Counted from the first letter of the stretch, positions 7,796 to 16,553 are shown. The stretch is 59,275 nt of DNA from Candidatus Merdivicinus excrementipullorum (GCA_018716725.1 DVJP01000080.1:1-59275), one strand, 5' to 3'. Translations and numbers: made by a program. Notes: generated by a model not told the origin, from the letters alone.

Positions 7796-9325
7796 GTGAA
7801 AACAATTTGGAAACGGATTATCAGCCTGGCCATGTCCGCCGGGATCAGTCTGGGCGGAATCAGGGCCTGGGCGGCGGAACCTGTCCTGCTGGAGCAGGAG
7901 CCCATTTCTTCCATAGATGAAGGGAGCCGGGTGCAGATCACGGTCAGCATGACCGAGCCGGAAGCCGGCCTGTCCCTGATCCCAGCCCTGTCTTTCAGCT
8001 GCCCCGCCGGCACCACCGCGGGCGGGGTGTTGGAGCTTTTGTGCCAATACGCTTATCTGTCGGACTTTTTATGGGAAGATGGGAAGCTTGCGCTGGTAGA
8101 AATTAACGAAGATGAGGAAATCCGGGAATATGGCAGGGAAGGGGTTTGGACGCTTTTTTGCAACGGCCAGGAAGTGTTGCAGGGGGACTCCTTTATGCTG
8201 GAATCGGGGGATGCGCTGGAATGGATATATACGGCGGAATCCCCCAGCAGCCGGGAGGACCTGCCCAAGCGGGAACAGGCGGCGGTGTCTGCGGACGCAT
8301 GGAGTGAGGAATATGCCAAGGGGCTGGCGGCGGCCTGCTCGTGGCTTAAACAGAACCAGCAGAGCTGTTTCGGCCTGGTGAGCATGGGCGCGGCCGGTAT
8401 AGCGGCGGATTATCAGGTGATTGACCGGCTGAAAACGGAAATTGCGGGGATTGGCGCCTATCCTACGGCAAAAGAGGCGGCGGTAGACGCTCTGGCCGCC
8501 ACATTCTGCGGTATCCCGGCCACGAATGTAGCCGGGCATGACCTGGTAAAAGTGATTTCCGATTATCCCGACATTGCCGGCGGAGGACTGGAACCGGCTG
8601 TATTCGCGCTGCTGGCGGCTGACAGCAACGGGTATGAAATTCCTGCGGACAGCGTCAACACCCGGGCCGCCCTGCGGGCTATGCTTCTTTCTTTTCAGAA
8701 TGAGGACGGCGGATTTGCCCCTGCCCAAGGGGAACCCAGCAGCCCGCTGCTGACGGCGTGCGCTTTAACGGCTTTGTCGGCCTATACGGAGGAAGAACAG
8801 GTGCGGCAGGCGGCTGCCAATGGAATGGCCTATTTGTCCCAGAGGCAGAATGAGGACGGGACCTTCCCGGACAATGGGGGAGTCTCCTCGGCGCTCCCCA
8901 CCAGCGCTGTAATTATCGCCCTGTGTTCCATGGGAGTGCACATGGACGACCCGCGTTTTGTAAAGCAAAGGGGGCTGATGGACGCCCTCCTTTCCTTCCA
9001 GGTAAACAGCGGCGGCTTTGCGCCGGAAATTGGAACGGCGGCCGGAGAAACCGCAACCGCTGCGGCCGTTCTGGCGTTGACTGCCGTAAAAAGCGGGAGA
9101 AATGTTTTTGTCCTGAAAACCCCGTTGTCCGCCCCGGAAGAGCCGGCTGTTCAGGCAGAAGGAGCAGTCCAGCCGGAAAGCAGCGAGAGCCGGGAGGAAA
9201 CTTCCGAAGCTGCCGGTAATGCTGCGGCGGGCGGCTGGCTGGCGGGAATCCTTGCGCTGTGTTTTGGCATTTTGCTGGCAGTCGTTGTATTTTTGTCCCG
9301 CCGCACGGGGAAACCCCGCAGTTAA
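7796..9325 (+). CDS. Surface protein with DUF4430 and terpenoid-cyclase-like repeats
   Basis: A 509-residue exported, membrane-anchored protein. GTG start after GAAGGAG; signal peptide (1-25, ending AWA); a DUF4430 domain (about 65-135, transcobalamin C-terminal-like fold); then an alpha/alpha toroid region (about 170-430) with LLSFQNEDGGFA, LSQRQNEDGTFP and LLSFQVNSGGFA, like squalene-cyclase/prenyltransferase repeats; a Glu/Ala-rich linker and one C-terminal helix (about 478-500) before a short basic tail. The same two folds, in reverse order, build animal intrinsic factor and transcobalamin, so cobalamin or cobinamide capture is a reasonable but unproven guess. No cobalamin riboswitch is seen. 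Confidence 0.7.
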   Translation: MKTIWKRIISLAMSAGISLGGIRAWAAEPVLLEQEPISSIDEGSRVQITVSMTEPEAGLSLIPALSFSCPAGTTAGGVLELLCQYAYLSDFLWEDGKLALVEINEDEEIREYGREGVWTLFCNGQEVLQGDSFMLESGDALEWIYTAESPSSREDLPKREQAAVSADAWSEEYAKGLAAACSWLKQNQQSCFGLVSMGAAGIAADYQVIDRLKTEIAGIGAYPTAKEAAVDALAATFCGIPATNVAGHDLVKVISDYPDIAGGGLEPAVFALLAADSNGYEIPADSVNTRAALRAMLLSFQNEDGGFAPAQGEPSSPLLTACALTALSAYTEEEQVRQAAANGMAYLSQRQNEDGTFPDNGGVSSALPTSAVIIALCSMGVHMDDPRFVKQRGLMDALLSFQVNSGGFAPEIGTAAGETATAAAVLALTAVKSGRNVFVLKTPLSAPEEPAVQAEGAVQPESSESREETSEAAGNAAAGGWLAGILALCFGILLAVVVFLSRRTGKPRS

Positions 9326-9328
9326 TTC

Positions 9329-9760
9329 GCTGCGGCCGTTCTGCCCCGCGTCAGATTTCTGAACGGCGGGATGAACCGCCGTTTTCGGTACAGATTCCCC
9401 GAAACGGCGTCAGGCTGTAACGTCGGTTATTGTAGGGCCGGCCACGTCATCAATTTGATGACCGTCGCCCGCGTATCACAGGAAACGTCCTGGCGTTATA
9501 TGCGGGCGCGCAATGCGCGCCCCTACAATCTATTCGAGACGTTTCGATAGAATTGTAGGGGACGATGCCCACATCGTCCCATGCTTGCCCAAAATGTTTG
9601 AAAAATGGACGGATGTGGGCATCCGCCCTTTACAAATCCTATCGGAACATCCGTAAAATTGTAGGGGCGGTCATCGGCCGCCCGCGGTTTTCCAGAAACG
9701 TTTAATTTTTTGGCGGGCGGGGAAACCCCGCCCCTACAAATGCGTTTCCTGTTTGGTTTT
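9329..9760. repeat. Cluster of GTAGGGG-type palindromic repeats
   Basis: At least six hairpin modules: AACGGCGGGATGAACCGCCGTT (9362-9382), a longer unit at 9430-9530, GTAGGGGACGATG...CATCGTCCC (from about 9556), GGACGGATG...CATCCGCCC (from about 9605), GTAGGGGCGGTCATCGGCCGCCC (9660-9683) and GGCGGGCGGGGAAACCCCGCCCC (9710-9735). They are joined by short AT-rich spacers such as AAAATGTTTGAAAAA. 9361-9522 is nearly the same as 22367-22516. Confidence 0.8.
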
Positions 9761-9785
9761 GTAAAAACGATAGAAAATGAAACTT

Positions 9786-10012
9786 TCCCATAACGGCGCA
9801 GCTTGTCGCGCCGTTCCAGCGGTTGGATAAGGAATGCCACGGCCGCGTCGTCTTGGCGGCCCGGCCTCCGGGTCCGCGGCGAATTGGCGGCCCGGCCTCA
9901 TTTTTCCTGTGATTTCGGGTGTCCTTCACCAGAGGCGCGACCTGTTCGCGCCAGCCGGAGCCTGTCGCGTGGCCCTATGGCCGCGTCGTCTTGGCCGCCC
10001 GGCCTCCGGGCC
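9786..10012. repeat. GC-rich direct repeats
   Basis: GGCCGCGTCGTCTTGGC plus the following CGGCCTCCGGG is present at 9841-9872 and again at 9979-10010 with one mismatch; a partial third copy (GGCGGCCCGGCCTC) is near 9885. No gene is visible. The second copy ends right at the -35 of the next operon. Confidence 0.6.
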
Positions 10013-10041
10013 TTGACAAATGGGGAAGGCTGTGCTAAGAT
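10013..10041 (+). promoter_or_regulatory. Promoter of the glycerol-phosphate operon
   Basis: TTGACA (10013-10018), 17 bases, TAAGAT (10036-10041). Confidence 0.7.
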
Positions 10042-10085
10042 AAAGCTGTCAATTGAATAAACTGTGCGGAGTAATGGAGTCACAG

Positions 10086-10131
10086 AAAACAAGGACCAAA
10101 GGCCCTTTGTTTTTTGTGGCTTTTTTTGCGC
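10086..10131 (+). promoter_or_regulatory. Leader hairpin with T tracts (possible attenuator)
   Basis: AAAACAAGG pairs (one bulge) with CCTTTGTTTT, followed by TTTTTTG and then TTTTTTTGC, between promoter and first gene. A terminator in the leader would fit antitermination control, as for GlpP and the B. subtilis glp genes. The pairing is imperfect, so this is tentative. Confidence 0.35.
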
Positions 10132-10145
10132 GGAAAGGAACCATT

Positions 10146-11579
10146 ATGCCATACGATGTTGCGGTAATCGGCGGCGGCGTCACCGGAGCCATGATCCTCC
10201 GGGAGCTTGCCCGCTATCAGCTGAAAGCAATCCTGCTGGAAAAAGAGGACGATGTGGTCATGGGGGCCACTAAGGCCAATTCAGCCATTGTCCACGCGGG
10301 CTTCGACGCGGAACCCGGGACCAAGAAAGCACGTTTTAACGTGGAGGGCAACGCCCTAATGGAACAGACTGCAAAGGAACTGTCCGTCCCCTTTGAACGG
10401 AACGGTTCCCTGGTCCTGGCCTTTACGGAGGAAGATTTGGATACCCTTGGAGCCTTGAAACAGCGGGGGGAACAAAACGGCGTGCCGGGCCTGGAAATCC
10501 TCACCCCGGAACAGGTCTGGGAAAAGGAACCGGGTATTTCCCGGGAAATCAAAGGGGCGCTGTGGGCCCCTACCGGCGGCATCGTCTGCCCCTATGAGCT
10601 GGCCCTGGGCGCCATTGAAAACGCCATGGACAACGGCGCCGCGCTTCTCACAAATTTCCCGGCGGAGGAAACCCGGGATAACGGGGAATTTTTTACCATC
10701 CGTTCCGGAAACGAAACCGTGGAGGCCCGGTTTTTGGTCAATGCTGCCGGGGTTTACGCCGACGAAATCGCCCGGATGCTGGGGGATAATAGCTTTACCA
10801 TTACGCCCCGCCGGGGAGAATACCTTCTGCTGGACAAAACTCAGGGAAAACTGGTGAAATCCACTATTTTTCAGCCCCCCACCAAAATGGGCAAGGGGGT
10901 CCTGGTGACCCCAACCGTGGACGGCAACCTGCTTACCGGCCCTACATCGGAGAATATTGAGGATAAGGAGGACACCTCCACCACCGCCGCCGGTTTGGAT
11001 AAGGTACAGAGCCTGGCCCGGAAGTCCGTCCCCGGCATTAACTACCGGATGACTATTACTTCCTTCACCGGCCTGCGGGCCTGTTCCAGCACCGGGGATT
11101 TTGTCATCGAGCCGTCCGAAAGCGCGCCCCGGCTGATCCACGCCGCCGGTATCGAGTCCCCGGGCCTTACCTCCGCCCCGGCCATCGCCAGGGCCGTTGT
11201 GAAGCATCTGGAAGAAGCGGGCCTTGTTTTGGCGGAAAATCCGGAGTTTGACCCTATCCGTAAGCCCTTCCCAAAATTCCGGGAAATGACGGAGGAGGAA
11301 CGGGCCGAATTGGCGGCCGGCGACCCGGCTTTCGGGCGGATCGTTTGCCGGTGCGAGATGATTACCGAAGGGGAAATTTTGGCGGCAATCCGCCGGAATC
11401 CCCCGGCCCGCAGCGTGGACGCGGTAAAACGCCGGGCCAGGGCCGGCATGGGCCGGTGCCAGGGCGGGTTCTGCGGCCCCCAGGTGGTGGAAATCCTGGC
11501 CCGGGAGCTGAGAATTCCCATGGACGAGGTGACCAAATCCGGCGGCAAATCTAAAATGCTCACCGGAAAGACCCGTTAA
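10146..11579 (+). CDS. GlpA-like FAD-dependent glycerol-3-phosphate dehydrogenase with BFD domain
   Basis: A 477-residue protein. The FAD-binding GGGVTGA motif (about residues 9-15) opens a DAO-type oxidoreductase domain (to about 360). A C-terminal BFD-like [2Fe-2S] domain has CRC (about 400-402) and RCQGGFC (about 437-442). This is the make-up of anaerobic GlpA, oxidising sn-glycerol-3-phosphate to DHAP, but 2-hydroxyacid oxidases look similar. The ATG at 10146 has AAAGGAA six bases upstream; a longer reading from 10053 would begin inside the leader. First gene of a four-gene operon. Confidence 0.85.
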   Translation: MPYDVAVIGGGVTGAMILRELARYQLKAILLEKEDDVVMGATKANSAIVHAGFDAEPGTKKARFNVEGNALMEQTAKELSVPFERNGSLVLAFTEEDLDTLGALKQRGEQNGVPGLEILTPEQVWEKEPGISREIKGALWAPTGGIVCPYELALGAIENAMDNGAALLTNFPAEETRDNGEFFTIRSGNETVEARFLVNAAGVYADEIARMLGDNSFTITPRRGEYLLLDKTQGKLVKSTIFQPPTKMGKGVLVTPTVDGNLLTGPTSENIEDKEDTSTTAAGLDKVQSLARKSVPGINYRMTITSFTGLRACSSTGDFVIEPSESAPRLIHAAGIESPGLTSAPAIARAVVKHLEEAGLVLAENPEFDPIRKPFPKFREMTEEERAELAAGDPAFGRIVCRCEMITEGEILAAIRRNPPARSVDAVKRRARAGMGRCQGGFCGPQVVEILARELRIPMDEVTKSGGKSKMLTGKTR

Positions 11580-11605
11580 ATCAGGCGGAAAGGGACAGGT
11601 ACAGT

Positions 11606-12871
11606 ATGAAACAGACGGATTTAGTGATTATCGGCGGCGGCCCGGCCGGAATGGCGGCAGCCATTGCCGCTTACGACCAGGGAGCACAGGATTTGCTGAT
11701 TTTGGACCGGGAACCCCAGTTAGGCGGGATTTTGGAGCAGTGCATCCACAACGGCTTCGGCCTCCACCGGTTCAAGGAGGAGCTGACCGGCCCGGAATAC
11801 GCCGCACGGTTCGCGGAGCAGGTGGAAAAGCGGAACATCCCCTATCTGCTGGACACCATGGCGCTGTCCTTGGAAACAGCGGCGTCCGGGGAAAAGATTG
11901 TCACCGCGGTGAACCCCCGGGAAGGGTACTTGAAAATCCGGGCCAAAGCGGTGGTTTTGGCCATGGGCTGCCGGGAACGGCCCAGAGGGGCTTTAAATAT
12001 CGCCGGGACCCGTCCAGCGGGGATTTACACGGCGGGCGCGGCCCAGAAATTTGTCAACATGAAGGGGGAAATGCCCGGGAAACGGGCAGTCATTTTAGGC
12101 TCCGGGGACATTGGGCTTATCATGGCCCGGCGCATGACCCTGGAAGGGGCCAAGGTGGAAGCTGTTTGCGAGCTGATGCCCTATTCCGGGGGCCTGACCC
12201 GGAACATTGTCCAGTGCCTGGAGGATTTCGGCATCCCCCTGAAGCTGAGCCACACGGTGGTGAAAATCCACGGCAAAGAACGGGTGGAAGGGGTCATCAT
12301 CGCCGCCGTAGGCCCGGACAAACGGCCCATCCCCGGCACGGAAGAACTGATCCCCTGCGATACCCTGCTGTTGTCCGTGGGACTCATCCCCGAAAACGAG
12401 CTTTCCAAGGAAGCCGGGGTGGAACTGGACCCTGTCACCAACGGGGCGGTGGTGGACGAATGCCGCCAGACCTCCATCCCCGGGGTGTTCGCCTGCGGAA
12501 ACGTCCTCCATGTCCACGATTTGGTGGACTATGTGTCGGAGGAAGCGGAAATCGCCGGGAAGCAGGCGGCCCTCTACATCCAGAGCCAGGCTCCCGCCGG
12601 GAAGGTTTTCCCGGTTTCCGGCAAAGACGGGGTGCGGTATGTGGTGCCGCAGCTTGTCCATCAAAACGCAAAGCCCTTTGCCCTGTATTTCCGGGTGGGG
12701 GATGTTTACAAAAATGTGCGGATCGTGGTAGAATGTGAAGGAAAGGTTTTGCTGTCCCGGAAGAAGCAGAAGGCGGCTCCCGGCGAAATGGAAACCCTTT
12801 TATTAAAGGAAGAACACACTGCGAAAATTACCGGCCCTCTGACGGTGCGGCTGGAAAAGGAGGGGGATTGA
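11606..12871 (+). CDS. FAD/NAD(P)-dependent oxidoreductase, GlpB-partner type
   Basis: A 421-residue pyridine-nucleotide-disulfide-type flavoprotein without the disulfide pair: FAD motif IIGGGPAGMAAA at the N-terminus, NAD(P) motif ILGSGDIGLIMARRM (about 152-167), and a late FAD motif VFACGNVLHVHDLVD. In Firmicutes such proteins lie between a GlpA-like dehydrogenase and a DUF1667 protein and probably pass electrons from the first enzyme to a carrier. It starts 26 bases after the first gene and ends just before the third. Confidence 0.85.
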   Translation: MKQTDLVIIGGGPAGMAAAIAAYDQGAQDLLILDREPQLGGILEQCIHNGFGLHRFKEELTGPEYAARFAEQVEKRNIPYLLDTMALSLETAASGEKIVTAVNPREGYLKIRAKAVVLAMGCRERPRGALNIAGTRPAGIYTAGAAQKFVNMKGEMPGKRAVILGSGDIGLIMARRMTLEGAKVEAVCELMPYSGGLTRNIVQCLEDFGIPLKLSHTVVKIHGKERVEGVIIAAVGPDKRPIPGTEELIPCDTLLLSVGLIPENELSKEAGVELDPVTNGAVVDECRQTSIPGVFACGNVLHVHDLVDYVSEEAEIAGKQAALYIQSQAPAGKVFPVSGKDGVRYVVPQLVHQNAKPFALYFRVGDVYKNVRIVVECEGKVLLSRKKQKAAPGEMETLLLKEEHTAKITGPLTVRLEKEGD

Positions 12872-12872
12872 C

Positions 12873-13247
12873 ATGGAAACGAAGAAGCTTACCTGCATTG
12901 TCTGCCCCATGGGATGCCCGCTGGAAGTAACGCTGGAAGGAGGGAATATCCTTTCCGTCACCGGAAACACCTGCCCCCGGGGTGAAAAATACGCCCGGGA
13001 GGAATGCACCCATCCCACAAGGGTTTTGACCTCCACCGTCAAGGTAACCGGCGGCGTCCGGCCTGTCTGCCCGGTGAAAACCTCCGCCCCCATCCCCAAG
13101 GAGCTGCTTTTTCAGGCCATGGAGGAAATCCGGGGGATTTCTGCCGCCGCGCCGGTGGCCATTGGCCAGCAGATTGCCGCGGACCTGTGCGGCGCCGGGA
13201 TTTCCCTCATTGCCACTGCCGGGATTGAGAAAGGAAGGAAGCTATGA
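12873..13247 (+). CDS. DUF1667 cysteine-rich protein
   Basis: A 124-residue protein with an N-terminal Cys cluster: Cys8, Cys11, Cys15 (CIVCPMGC) and Cys34 (NTCPRG), the DUF1667/COG3862 signature, which probably binds an Fe-S cluster or zinc. The family travels with the two upstream flavoproteins and may be the third, electron-transfer subunit (a GlpC stand-in). It starts one base after the previous stop and its own stop overlaps the start of the next gene (ATGA). Confidence 0.8.
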   Translation: METKKLTCIVCPMGCPLEVTLEGGNILSVTGNTCPRGEKYAREECTHPTRVLTSTVKVTGGVRPVCPVKTSAPIPKELLFQAMEEIRGISAAAPVAIGQQIAADLCGAGISLIATAGIEKGRKL

Positions 13248-14560
13248 CCATTGCGGAGCGTATCGAAAAGGACATTGTTAGCTGCCCCTGCGGCAGGCTG
13301 CATCACACCTCCCTGAAAATTGTGGAAATATCCGCCGGGGCCAGGGAAAAGCTGCCGGAAGTCCTGGAAAAACTTCAGTATGGCCGGGTATTCTGGATTG
13401 CCGATGAAAACACTTGGCCTATTTTAGGGGAAAAGGCCGTGGCCCTGATGCGGCAGGCCGGCATTCAGGAATCCGGAGTCGTCCTGCCCGGGGACGTCCA
13501 CGCGGATGAACTGGGCGTCGGCCGGGTGATGATGCATATCGACCGGACCGCCGACGTTTTGCTGGCCATTGGCAGCGGCACCATCAACGACATTGCCAAA
13601 TTCTTAAGCAGCCGGCTCTTTATATCCTACATTGTCCTGGCCACTGCGCCTTCCATGGACGGCTTCGCTTCCAGTGTGGCGGCCATGACAACGGACCAGA
13701 TGAAAACCACCTATGAGGCCCATGTGCCGGAAGCCATCCTGGCTGACTTGGACGTTTTGTCCCAGGCGCCTATGGAGATGATTGCCGCCGGGGCGGCGGA
13801 CGTTTTGGGCAAGTTTAACGCCCTGTGCGACTGGAAAATTTCTTCCCTGATAAACGGGGAATATTACTGTGAAATGATTGCAGACCTTATGCGGGAAGCG
13901 GTGGAAAAGGTGGCGGCCAGCGCTCCCGGCCTGCAAAAACGGGAACCGGCCGCCATTGCGGGGCTGACGGAGGCGCTGATTTTGTCCGGCGTCGCCATGA
14001 GCTTTGCGGGCAACTCCCGCCCGGCCTCCGGCAGCGAGCACCACCTCTCCCATTTTTGGGAAATGCGGTTTTTGCGGGAAAGGCGCAGGCCGCTGCTCCA
14101 CGGGACAAAAGTGGGGGTGGGAACGGTTTTATCCATCCGCATGGCGGAAAAGCTTTTGGACACGCCGGTGGATTTTGCCAAAGCGGCGGAACACGCTAAG
14201 AATTTTGACCGGGAGCAGTGGGCCGAACTGGTGAAAAAAGGGTACGGCCCGGCGGCGGAGGGCGTTTTTGCGTTGGAAAGAACCGCAAAGAAAAACGATC
14301 CCGCAGAACACGCCAAACGCCTGACGGTGATTCAGAGCCGCTGGGAGGAGCTGAAGACCGTTATGCGGGAAAACCTCCCTTCCTCAGAGAAAGTGATGGA
14401 ACTGCTGAGGACATTGGGCGGGCCGGTTTCCCCGGAGGAAATCGGGGTGGAACCCTCCCTGGTCAAAGAAGCGGTCCTTCTGGCTAAGGAACTGCGGAAC
14501 CGGTACACGATTTTGCAGCTTTTGTGGGATTTGGGCCTGTTGGAGGAATTTGCGGGGTAA
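13244..14560 (+). CDS. egsA: sn-Glycerol-1-phosphate dehydrogenase
   Basis: A 438-residue member of the G1P dehydrogenase (EgsA/AraM) branch of the iron-alcohol-dehydrogenase fold. Seen: the NAD-binding AIGSGTINDIAKF, and the three metal-ligand regions AAGAADVLGKF (Asp), SGSEHHLSHFWE (His) and LLHGTKVGVGT (His). The enzyme reduces DHAP to sn-glycerol-1-phosphate, the archaeal-type enantiomer; B. subtilis AraM uses it for heptaprenylglyceryl phosphate. Its four-base overlap with the DUF1667 gene shows true operon membership with a G3P-oxidising set, an unusual pairing. Confidence 0.88.
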   Translation: MTIAERIEKDIVSCPCGRLHHTSLKIVEISAGAREKLPEVLEKLQYGRVFWIADENTWPILGEKAVALMRQAGIQESGVVLPGDVHADELGVGRVMMHIDRTADVLLAIGSGTINDIAKFLSSRLFISYIVLATAPSMDGFASSVAAMTTDQMKTTYEAHVPEAILADLDVLSQAPMEMIAAGAADVLGKFNALCDWKISSLINGEYYCEMIADLMREAVEKVAASAPGLQKREPAAIAGLTEALILSGVAMSFAGNSRPASGSEHHLSHFWEMRFLRERRRPLLHGTKVGVGTVLSIRMAEKLLDTPVDFAKAAEHAKNFDREQWAELVKKGYGPAAEGVFALERTAKKNDPAEHAKRLTVIQSRWEELKTVMRENLPSSEKVMELLRTLGGPVSPEEIGVEPSLVKEAVLLAKELRNRYTILQLLWDLGLLEEFAG

Positions 14561-14693
14561 CCCCGCCCGGCGGGGAGGCCCCGCGGCCAATTGCCGCGAA
14601 AAATTCGCCGTATTGAATAGGGTTCCCTTCCTGCCGTTTCTGTAAAATCACCCGTTTTGGGGCAAACGCGGGACGATATGGGCAAATATAAAA

Positions 14694-14728
14694 GACGGAC
14701 GGATAAAAACATCCGCCCGTTTATTTTT
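14694..14728. terminator. Bidirectional terminator between egsA and dpaB
   Basis: GACGGACGGAT...ATCCGCCCGT stem with TTTATTTTT on the plus side and CTTTTATATTT on the minus side; it serves both convergent operons. Confidence 0.8.
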
Positions 14729-14734
14729 GAATGG

Positions 14735-15313
14735 TCATTGGGCAAGCAGGGGCTGGAGCTGCACCCCGTCCAACGCGGCCCGCAGGGTCTGGGGGATTAA
14801 AGAGAAATCCGCCACTAAGGAGGTGGGCTTTTTTACCGGATCATCCTGCCGGAAGGGGACAAAGTAGTAGTACCGTCGGTTTAACAGCGCGCCGATATTG
14901 ACGGCGCTGCCGGACAGGGCATCGTTGGTGGATATGGCCAGCACCACCGGCTTCCTGCCCCGGAGATGGCTTTTTACCGCCATAGTGACGGCGTTGTCCG
15001 TTTGGGCGGCGGCCAGCTTGGACAGGGTATTCCCCGTACAGGGGGCCACCAGCAGGATGTCAAGCATCCCTTTGGGGCCGATAGGTTCCGCCCCCACAAT
15101 GTCTAAAATTGGCGGCCGGCCGCTGATTTCCCGGATTTTTGCCAGAAAGTCCGCCGCTTTCCCGAACCGGGTGTCCGTCTGGGCGGCGGTTGGGGTGAGA
15201 ATGGGGAAAATGTCAAAGCCCTGCTCCCTGCACGCCTCCATGCTTTTGAGCATGGGCGCGAAGGTGCAGAAAGAACCGGTGACAGCAAACCCCAGTTTGA
15301 CAGGCTCAGGCAT
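14735..15313 (-). CDS. dpaB: Dipicolinate synthase subunit B
   Basis: A 192-residue flavoprotein-like subunit (SpoVFB): LGFAVTGSFCTFAPM at the N-terminus, VAPCTGNTLSKLA and AISTNDALSGSA, as in the UbiX/Dfp-like fold of DpaB. With DpaA it turns dihydrodipicolinate into dipicolinic acid, which fills the spore core with calcium. The start at 15313 follows GGAGGGAGCCTG and overlaps the end of dpaA by eight bases, indicating coupled translation in the mother cell. Confidence 0.93.
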   Translation of the reverse strand: MPEPVKLGFAVTGSFCTFAPMLKSMEACREQGFDIFPILTPTAAQTDTRFGKAADFLAKIREISGRPPILDIVGAEPIGPKGMLDILLVAPCTGNTLSKLAAAQTDNAVTMAVKSHLRGRKPVVLAISTNDALSGSAVNIGALLNRRYYYFVPFRQDDPVKKPTSLVADFSLIPQTLRAALDGVQLQPLLAQ

Positions 15314-16190
15314 CAGGCTCCCTCCTTTCTGCTTCAATGGCCCGGATGGTCCGGCACAGGATGGCGGCGGCAGTTTCCGGGGCGGCTTTTCCCGGCAGGG
15401 AAAGGGCGTGGACAGTCTGGACGCCCAGCTCTCTGGCGGCGTCAAAATCGGTTCCACCGGGCAGGGACGCCAAATCAATGAGCAAAGCGCCGGGGGGCAG
15501 CCGGGAAAGCTCCTCCCTGCCGAAAAGCAGGTGGGGGACGGTGTTTAAGACGAGCCGGAACCGGGAAAGCTGCTCCGGCATCCGGTTTAGGGGAAGAGGC
15601 TCCGCGCCGTCCGCTTCGGCCCAGGCCAGGGCCTCCCGGCTGCGGGCCGCCGCCGTGACCTTGCACCCCACCCCGGCAAAAACCCGGCGGCAGAGCTTTG
15701 CCACCCGGCCGTAGCCGGTAACCAGGACTTCCATGCCGTTTAACACCGTGGGGAGCTTTTCCAGGGCGATCTGCAAAGCGCCTTCCGCTGTTGGGACGGC
15801 GTTTAAAACCGCCAGCTCCTCCCGGGCGGCATAGTCCACAAGGGTCAGGCCCCGTTTGGCGCAGAGCCTTTCCAGCCCTTCCCCGGCCATACCGGCCAGC
15901 ACCAGGGTGTCCCGGCGGCAGAGGTCCAAAAGCTGGGATAAAGGAAGCGTTTCTTCCGAAAAAGGCGCGGCCGCCGTCAGGCCGTCCTGACTTGCCGGCA
16001 TGGGCAGGATCAGGCAGTCAGGGGATTCCTTCAGCTGGCTCAATCCGCAGAGCCTTTCGGCTTTCCCCAGGTCCCCCGGATATTCGGAAAAGCCCGCCGC
16101 GCATACCCGCGCGGACTGGGCCAGCAGCGATGCCAGGCGGGCGTACCGGGAATCCCCGCCGGCGATCAGATAAAATTTTTGTGTATACAC
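15306..16190 (-). CDS. dpaA: Dipicolinate synthase subunit A
   Basis: A 294-residue SpoVFA protein with a Rossmann domain: LVTGYGRVAKLCRRVFAGVG (NAD(P) site) and LVLNTVPHLLF...LLIDLASLPGGTDF, typical of the family. It is the catalytic partner of DpaB in the last step of dipicolinate synthesis. I place the start at GTG 16190 because GGAGGG lies seven bases before it; the ATG at 16211 would put that ribosome site inside the gene. A possible sigma-K promoter lies just upstream. Confidence 0.93.
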   Translation of the reverse strand: MYTQKFYLIAGGDSRYARLASLLAQSARVCAAGFSEYPGDLGKAERLCGLSQLKESPDCLILPMPASQDGLTAAAPFSEETLPLSQLLDLCRRDTLVLAGMAGEGLERLCAKRGLTLVDYAAREELAVLNAVPTAEGALQIALEKLPTVLNGMEVLVTGYGRVAKLCRRVFAGVGCKVTAAARSREALAWAEADGAEPLPLNRMPEQLSRFRLVLNTVPHLLFGREELSRLPPGALLIDLASLPGGTDFDAARELGVQTVHALSLPGKAAPETAAAILCRTIRAIEAERREPDA

Positions 16191-16225
16191 GAAAAACCCT
16201 CCGTTTTCCATAGGCTGGGATACCC

Positions 16226-16253
16226 CATACTATGAAAAGAACAAAGGGTTTGT
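16226..16253 (-). promoter_or_regulatory. Possible sigma-K/sigma-E promoter of dpaAB
   Basis: On the minus strand AC (16252-16253), 17 bases, CATAGTATG (16226-16234), one mismatch from the sigma-K -10 CATAnnnTA, about 36 bases before the GTG. There is no sigma-A match here. Mother-cell expression of dpaAB is known in Bacillus. Confidence 0.4.
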
Positions 16254-16261
16254 GCATGAAG

Positions 16262-16520
16262 GCATTGTAGGGGACGGCGTCATTAACGCCCATGGTTTCC
16301 GTAAAACCAACCGGAAGACAGAATTTGTAGGGGCGGATGCCTACATCCGCCCGATTTTTCAAACATTTCCGAAAATTGCGGGACGATGTGGGCATCGTCC
16401 CCTACATTTTTGTTGAAATGTTCCGGATAATTTGCAAGGGACAGGTCTCCCGTCCCGCGATTTTTTCTGGAATGTTTCGGCGTTATATGCGGGCAAGCCA
16501 AGTTCGCCCCTACAAATGTG
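16262..16520. repeat. Cluster of GTAGGGG-type palindromic repeats
   Basis: Hairpin units: GTAGGGGACGGCGTCATTAACG (from 16267), GTAGGGGCGGATGCCTACATCC (from 16328), GGGACGATGTGGGCATCGTCCC (16380-16401), GGGACAGGTCTCCCGTCCC (from about 16438), and a GCGGGC...GCCCCTACAAAT unit to about 16516. AAACATTTCC-type spacers lie between them. No gene is visible. Confidence 0.8.
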
Positions 16521-16553
16521 TTTCTCAAATAGAATCCTATCAAATTGGCGGGC

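Noticed and set aside
9329-9760. CRISPR array
   Set aside because: Repeats are imperfect palindromes of differing sequence and spacing, with no constant direct repeat and uniform spacer length.
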